A stretch of DNA of 7,957 nucleotides from positions 1 through 7,957 of the forward strand of contig CAYMTN010000237.1 of NCBI GenBank assembly GCA_964393335.1, given 5' to 3'. This stretch comes from CAYMTN01 sp964393335. Its GTDB lineage: Bacteria; Chloroflexota; Anaerolineae; Aggregatilineales; Aggregatilineaceae. This document shows positions 4,944 to 7,957 of this stretch, piece by piece. The notes under the pieces are model-generated. The model did no database searches. It was given only the letters and a program-made list of their open reading frames with translations, and was not told the DNA's origin. A program made the translations under genes and the position numbers. Position 1 is the stretch's first letter; each line of letters opens with the position of its first letter.

Positions 4944-5413
4944 CGATCACGGTCATCAAAAACGACCACACCGGGCGCGAAGTCTGGCGTTATACCGGGC
5001 GCGTGCTGGCGCGCGGCGTGACGTGGGTGCAGCTTGAGGCGTTTTTCAACCGGCCCGACAGGCGCACGCCATACCATACCTTCCGCCAGGGGGACCGCTT
5101 CGTCGAGTGGTTTTACAGCGACCGCTGGTACAACATGTTTGAGATGCACGATGTGGATGACGATCACCTGACCGGCTGGTACTGTAACATCACGCGCCCG
5201 GCGCTGCTGCGGCCCGATACCGTCACCGCCGATGACCTGGCGCTGGACGTGTTTGTCGCGCCGGACGGGGCGATCACGGTTCTGGATGAAGACGAGTTCG
5301 CCGCGCTGCCCCTCGACGACGCCACGCGGGCGCGTGCCCGCCGCGCCCTGGCCGATCTCCAGCGGCGGATCGTGTCCCGCCAGCCCCCCTTCGACGCGAT
5401 TCCGCGCGTTTGA
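4940..5413 (+). CDS. DUF402-domain protein (putative nucleotide phosphohydrolase)
   Basis: A 157-residue cytosolic protein. The family core is clear: FVEWFYSDRWYNMFEMHD (54-71), GWYCNITRPA (79-88) and DLALDVFVAPDGAITVLDEDEF (99-120). Characterised DUF402 members hydrolyse nucleotide phosphoester bonds with divalent metal: FomD of the fosfomycin pathway acts on a cytidylyl phosphonate, and a Streptomyces relative is a nucleoside diphosphatase. Candidate active-site residues by motif are E56, Y59, R62, N65, E68, D71, D103, D116 and E117. It is near the usual 160-220 residues, lacking only N- or C-terminal extensions. The start overlaps the winged-helix gene by 4 bp with no separate strong ribosome site. 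It converges with the DUF2085 gene, the stops being 13 bp apart. The substrate is unknown. Confidence 0.85.
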   Translation: MTITVIKNDHTGREVWRYTGRVLARGVTWVQLEAFFNRPDRRTPYHTFRQGDRFVEWFYSDRWYNMFEMHDVDDDHLTGWYCNITRPALLRPDTVTADDLALDVFVAPDGAITVLDEDEFAALPLDDATRARARRALADLQRRIVSRQPPFDAIPRV

Positions 5414-5426
5414 CCGCTCTGCGCCC

Positions 5427-6257
5427 TCAAAACAGGAAACCACCCCAGGTGCCGGTGAGCAGGTAGCGCAGCAGGTCGATGCCGCTGACCATGCTCAGCG
5501 CGAAGACCAGCCCGGCCAGCGCCGGGATCGCCAGCTCTCGCCAGCGTGTGAAGCTGTTATCGTGGCCCGTCAGCGTCACAAATCCCGCGCCCCCGATCAA
5601 CACGAACATCAGCAGCACGCCCGCCACGCTGACCAGGCCGAGCGCGACCAGCAGCGCGGGCACCTGGATCAGCACGGCGGTGGCGATTCCCCCCGCGACC
5701 GCGTACAGGGCCGCCAACTCGCGCAGGCTGCGCAGCGGTGCCACCGCTTGTGGCGCGGACCATACCATCGCGTTGAAGACTGGCAGCGCCACGCTGATCA
5801 TCGCCAGCCCGAAGCTGAGGCCCGTGATCAGGCGCAGCGTGTTGGTCGGCTGGTAGAGCGGGGTGTAAAATTCAAACAGGCTCAAATAACTGTTGAGGCC
5901 GTCAAACGCGTAGGCGGTTCCCAACAGCGCCATCACCAGCAGAATCCGCACGCGGGGCAGGCGCGCCGCGCGGAGACGTCCCCGCGCCGCACCCATCAGC
6001 AGGCCCGTGATCACGCCCAGGTAAATGCCGGTGCAGCGCGCGCACAGCGGCAGCGCCCGGTCATGGACGTGAAAGCTGCGCTCGCTGATGCGGTGGCAGA
6101 TCGCGTACCCGACCGCGTCGGCTTTGCCCAACACGCCGGGCGGCGTGCCCAGCAGCCAGAATCCGGCCATGACCGCCCCCAACAGCGCCAGCGACCAGAC
6201 GATCAGGCGCGAATACGGGCGCGTCGTGGTAGCGGCGGGTGCGGTGTGGGCGTCCAT
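5427..6257 (-). CDS. DUF2085 family integral membrane protein
   Basis: A 276-residue inner-membrane protein with about 6-7 hydrophobic segments (about 18-37, 69-91, 103-122, 139-165, two in about 180-230, and 248-268). The defining DUF2085 motif is intact: ICHRISERSFHVHDRALPLCARCTGIYLG (53-81), with C54-H55, H63 and a C72-x2-C75 pair that look like a metal or redox site at the membrane face. A later FDGLNSYL (118-125) is also typical. The function of the family is unknown. The ATG at 6257 is supported by AGGGAGA (complement of 6267-6273) 9 nt upstream. It is transcribed away from the epimerase gene and towards the DUF402 gene, apparently as a single-gene unit. No transport or enzymatic role can be assigned. 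Confidence 0.88.
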   Translation of the reverse strand: MDAHTAPAATTTRPYSRLIVWSLALLGAVMAGFWLLGTPPGVLGKADAVGYAICHRISERSFHVHDRALPLCARCTGIYLGVITGLLMGAARGRLRAARLPRVRILLVMALLGTAYAFDGLNSYLSLFEFYTPLYQPTNTLRLITGLSFGLAMISVALPVFNAMVWSAPQAVAPLRSLRELAALYAVAGGIATAVLIQVPALLVALGLVSVAGVLLMFVLIGGAGFVTLTGHDNSFTRWRELAIPALAGLVFALSMVSGIDLLRYLLTGTWGGFLF

Positions 6258-6312
6258 AGCGGGTGATCTCCCTGCGCTGGCTGAGTCGGATTCTAACTAA
6301 ATGCTAAGGTCC

Positions 6313-6320
6313 ATTATAAT
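6313..6320. promoter_or_regulatory. Bidirectional -10 box in the divergent spacer
   Basis: ATTATAAT reads TATAAT on the plus strand (6315-6320) and on the minus strand (6318-6313). On the minus strand it would start the DUF2085 transcript around 6306, with a leader of about 48 nt. On the plus strand it would leave a leader of about 140 nt before the epimerase ATG. No good -35 is visible on either strand. Another weak -10, GATAGT, lies at 6433-6438, nearer the epimerase gene. The rest of 6258-6469 shows no gene. Confidence 0.4.
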
Positions 6321-6469
6321 GATGACAGGCCGCTCGACGCGATTTTTGGGGGCGCCGCTGCCGGACCGCCGGTTCGTCTGCGCCCTGGGCGGAGCAAATG
6401 CCGCCCCGACGACACAAAATCACGCCGGCCCTGATAGTGTTTTAGTCAATCGCAGCAAAGGTGGATAGT

Positions 6470-7399
6470 ATGCAAGTCTTAGTTACCGGCGGGGCGGGAT
6501 TCCTGGGCAGCGCGCTGGTTCACCGGCTGGTAGCGCTGGGGCACGGCGTGCGCGTGATCGACGACCTGAGCGCAGGCGACCCGGCCCGGCTACCGGATGA
6601 AGCGAGTTTTGCACGCGGAGATGTCAACGACCTGCCGCGTTTGTGGACGATGCTGCAAGGCGTGGAGTGCGTGTATCACCTGGCGGCGCGTGTCAGCGTG
6701 CCGGAGAGTACGCGCTATCCCCGCGAATACAACGCCGTCAACGTCGGAGGCACGGTCAGCGTGCTGGAGGCCGTGCGCGATGTCGGCGTGCGCCGCCTGG
6801 TGCTGGTATCGTCTGGCGCTATTTACGGCAACCAGCACAGCCAGCCGCTGCATGAACGCCTGCCGCCCGATCCGCGTTCGCCGTATGCCGTGAGCAAACT
6901 CGCTGCCGAGCAGTACACGTTGACCATTGGCCGCCTGTGGAATATCGAGACGGTGTGCCTGCGCGTGTTCAATGCGTACGGGCCGGGCCAACGGGTTCCC
7001 GCGGCACACGCCCCGGTGATCACGCAGTTCATCAGCCAGGCGCTGGGCGGCGGCTCGCTGGTGGTGCACGGCACAGGGAACCAGACGCGCGATTTTGTGT
7101 TCGTCGACGACGTCGTGGATGCCCTGGTCGCGGCGGCGACCGCGCCGGGTATCGATCGCAGCGTGATCAACATCGGCAGCGGCGTCGAAACGAGTATCAG
7201 CGGCCTGGTCCATTTGATCGGGCAGGTCACGCAGCGCGAACCCCACGCGTTGGTTGTCAAAGACCAGGACGCGGGCGTCTCGCGCATGTGCGCCGATCTC
7301 AGCCGGGCATACGACCTGCTGGGGTATACGCCGCACGTGTTTTTAGAGGACGGATTGCGGCGTTTGATCGCCGAAGATGCGCGGTTCGGCATCCGGTAA
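6470..7399 (+). CDS. NAD-dependent epimerase/dehydratase (extended SDR, GalE-like)
   Basis: A cytosolic sugar-nucleotide-modifying enzyme. The Rossmann motif TGGAGFLG is at residues 6-13, the acidic pair D31-D32 ending strand 2 suits NAD(H), HLAA is at 70-73, SSGAIYG at 114-120 and catalytic YAVSK at 139-143 (Y139, K143). FNAYGPGQR and the TRDFVFVDDVVDA block match UDP-glucose 4-epimerase-like enzymes. At 309 residues it is full length for the group. I place the start at ATG 6470, preceded by AGGTGG (6459-6464) with 5 nt spacing; a GTG at 6461 is in frame but lies inside that ribosome site. Its substrate (UDP-glucose, UDP-N-acetylglucosamine, GDP or dTDP sugars) cannot be read from sequence. 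No other polysaccharide genes are in the window. TAA stop; a hairpin follows 5 nt later. Confidence 0.9.
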   Translation: MQVLVTGGAGFLGSALVHRLVALGHGVRVIDDLSAGDPARLPDEASFARGDVNDLPRLWTMLQGVECVYHLAARVSVPESTRYPREYNAVNVGGTVSVLEAVRDVGVRRLVLVSSGAIYGNQHSQPLHERLPPDPRSPYAVSKLAAEQYTLTIGRLWNIETVCLRVFNAYGPGQRVPAAHAPVITQFISQALGGGSLVVHGTGNQTRDFVFVDDVVDALVAAATAPGIDRSVINIGSGVETSISGLVHLIGQVTQREPHALVVKDQDAGVSRMCADLSRAYDLLGYTPHVFLEDGLRRLIAEDARFGIR

Positions 7400-7404
7400 T
7401 GCGC

Positions 7405-7440
7405 CGGGTCCGGTGACCCGCAGTTTCGCTTGTTTTATTT
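7405..7440 (+). terminator. Possible intrinsic terminator after the epimerase gene
   Basis: CGGGTC (7405-7410), loop CGGT and GACCCG (7415-7420) form a 6-bp GC stem, 5 nt after the stop codon. A T-rich stretch (TTTCGCTTGTTTTATTT) follows after three bases. The T-run is interrupted, so efficiency is doubtful. The next gene starts only 27 nt beyond. Confidence 0.45.
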
Positions 7441-7466
7441 ACTTTGTGTGCAGGAGGTAAATTTAC

Positions 7467-7957
7467 TTGTTACACAAACGAACGTGGTTGGCAGTCGTGA
7501 TGCTGGTCTGTTTGCTGGTGCCGTCGGTGGTTTCGACGGCGCAGGGACCGGTCGATTTTGTCGCCCAGATCACCGCCGAAGACGTGATGGAACACGTCCG
7601 CGCGCTGTCGGTGGCGATTGGCGCGCGTCCGGCGGGCAGCGAAGCCGAAACCCGCGCGGCGGAGTATGTCGCGGCGGCGCTGCGCGATTGGGGCTATGAC
7701 GTCGAGGTCCAGGAATTCGAGGCCGACGAAGACGGCGCGGGGCTGACGTCGCAGAACGTGATCGCCACGCTGCCGGGTGATGACCAGATCGTGGTCGTCG
7801 GCGCGCACCTGGATTCAGTCACCAGCGCGACCGGCGCAGGCGATAACGCGTCCGGCGTGGCCGCGATCCTGGCGGCGGCGGAACAACTGGCGGGTATGGA
7901 GCCGGTGCATACCCTCGTGTTTGTGGCGTTCGGGGCAGAAGAAATCGGCTCGTATGG
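7467..7957 (+). CDS. Secreted M28-family zinc metallopeptidase (3' truncated)
   Basis: The first 163 codons of an exported aminopeptidase-type enzyme; the gene runs off the window. I start it at TTG 7467 because AGGAGG (7452-7457) lies 9 nt upstream and the product then has a complete signal peptide: K4 R5, hydrophobic core 7-22, cleavage STA|Q after residue 25. An in-frame ATG at 7500 would remove the basic N-region and has no ribosome site. Catalytic features of co-catalytic zinc peptidases are visible: H114 and D116 in VVVGAHLDSV, bridging D126 in GAGDNASGVAA, and E158-E159 in FGAEEIGSYG (general base and metal ligand). ARPAGSEAE (53-61), typical of the family, precedes them. The remaining metal ligands must lie beyond the right edge. 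It probably degrades peptides outside the cytoplasm. Confidence 0.9.
   Translation, partial: MLHKRTWLAVVMLVCLLVPSVVSTAQGPVDFVAQITAEDVMEHVRALSVAIGARPAGSEAETRAAEYVAAALRDWGYDVEVQEFEADEDGAGLTSQNVIATLPGDDQIVVVGAHLDSVTSATGAGDNASGVAAILAAAEQLAGMEPVHTLVFVAFGAEEIGSY

Noticed and set aside
5232..6266. 344-codon plus-strand open frame opposite the DUF2085 gene
   Set aside because: Its product is a low-complexity Gln/Arg/His-rich string with no family features, and it overlaps both the DUF402 3' end and the well-supported DUF2085 gene.
6350..6385. GGGCGC/GCGCCC inverted repeat in the divergent spacer
   Set aside because: It is a 6-bp match with a 24-nt loop in very GC-rich sequence, within what chance would give.
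6590..7336. Minus-strand open frame across the epimerase gene
   Set aside because: Antisense shadow with no motif or ribosome site; the sense frame has an intact SDR fold.

Overview
The window looks like chromosomal DNA of a GC-rich free-living bacterium. I lean towards Chloroflexota (Anaerolineae-like), but only as an inference: the protein set (NMT1/ThiY-type transporter, ASCH, DUF402 and DUF2085 proteins), the use of a TTG start, and intergenic spaces filled with heptanucleotide arrays and C/G-run palindromes all fit, and none is diagnostic. There is no rRNA, tRNA, CRISPR array, transposase or phage gene.

Layout. Positions 1-3380 hold a plus-strand transport cluster: the 3' part of an ABC permease, a secreted ThiY/NMT1-like substrate-binding protein, a SsuB/TauB/ThiZ-type ATPase, and an ASCH-domain protein 7 bp behind the ATPase. 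Together they would import a small nitrogenous compound, most likely a thiamine pyrimidine precursor. Positions 3599-5413 hold three more plus-strand genes: a short helical protein of unknown function, a winged-helix protein with an unrecognised C-terminal domain, and a DUF402 protein that overlaps it by ATGA. On the minus strand, 5427-6257 encodes a multi-pass DUF2085 membrane protein that converges on the DUF402 gene (13 bp between stops) and diverges from an extended-SDR sugar-nucleotide epimerase (6470-7399). A secreted M28-family zinc peptidase starts at a TTG codon at 7467 and runs off the right edge.

The most unusual part is the intergenic DNA at 549-677, 1737-2119 and 3381-3598. It is built from 7-bp units (GTGAACC, GTAGACC, GTGATTA and variants) kept in strict register, interleaved with inverted repeats and with three G-run elements that meet the usual G-quadruplex pattern. 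One array swallows the stop codon of the binding-protein gene and another supplies the start codon and first codons of the ATPase gene. The ATPase gene has no visible Shine-Dalgarno sequence, whereas the binding-protein gene has a perfect one. No obvious new enzymatic or defence system is present. The best candidates for something undescribed are this composite repeat architecture, the winged-helix/DUF402 pair, and the ASCH gene tied to the transporter.
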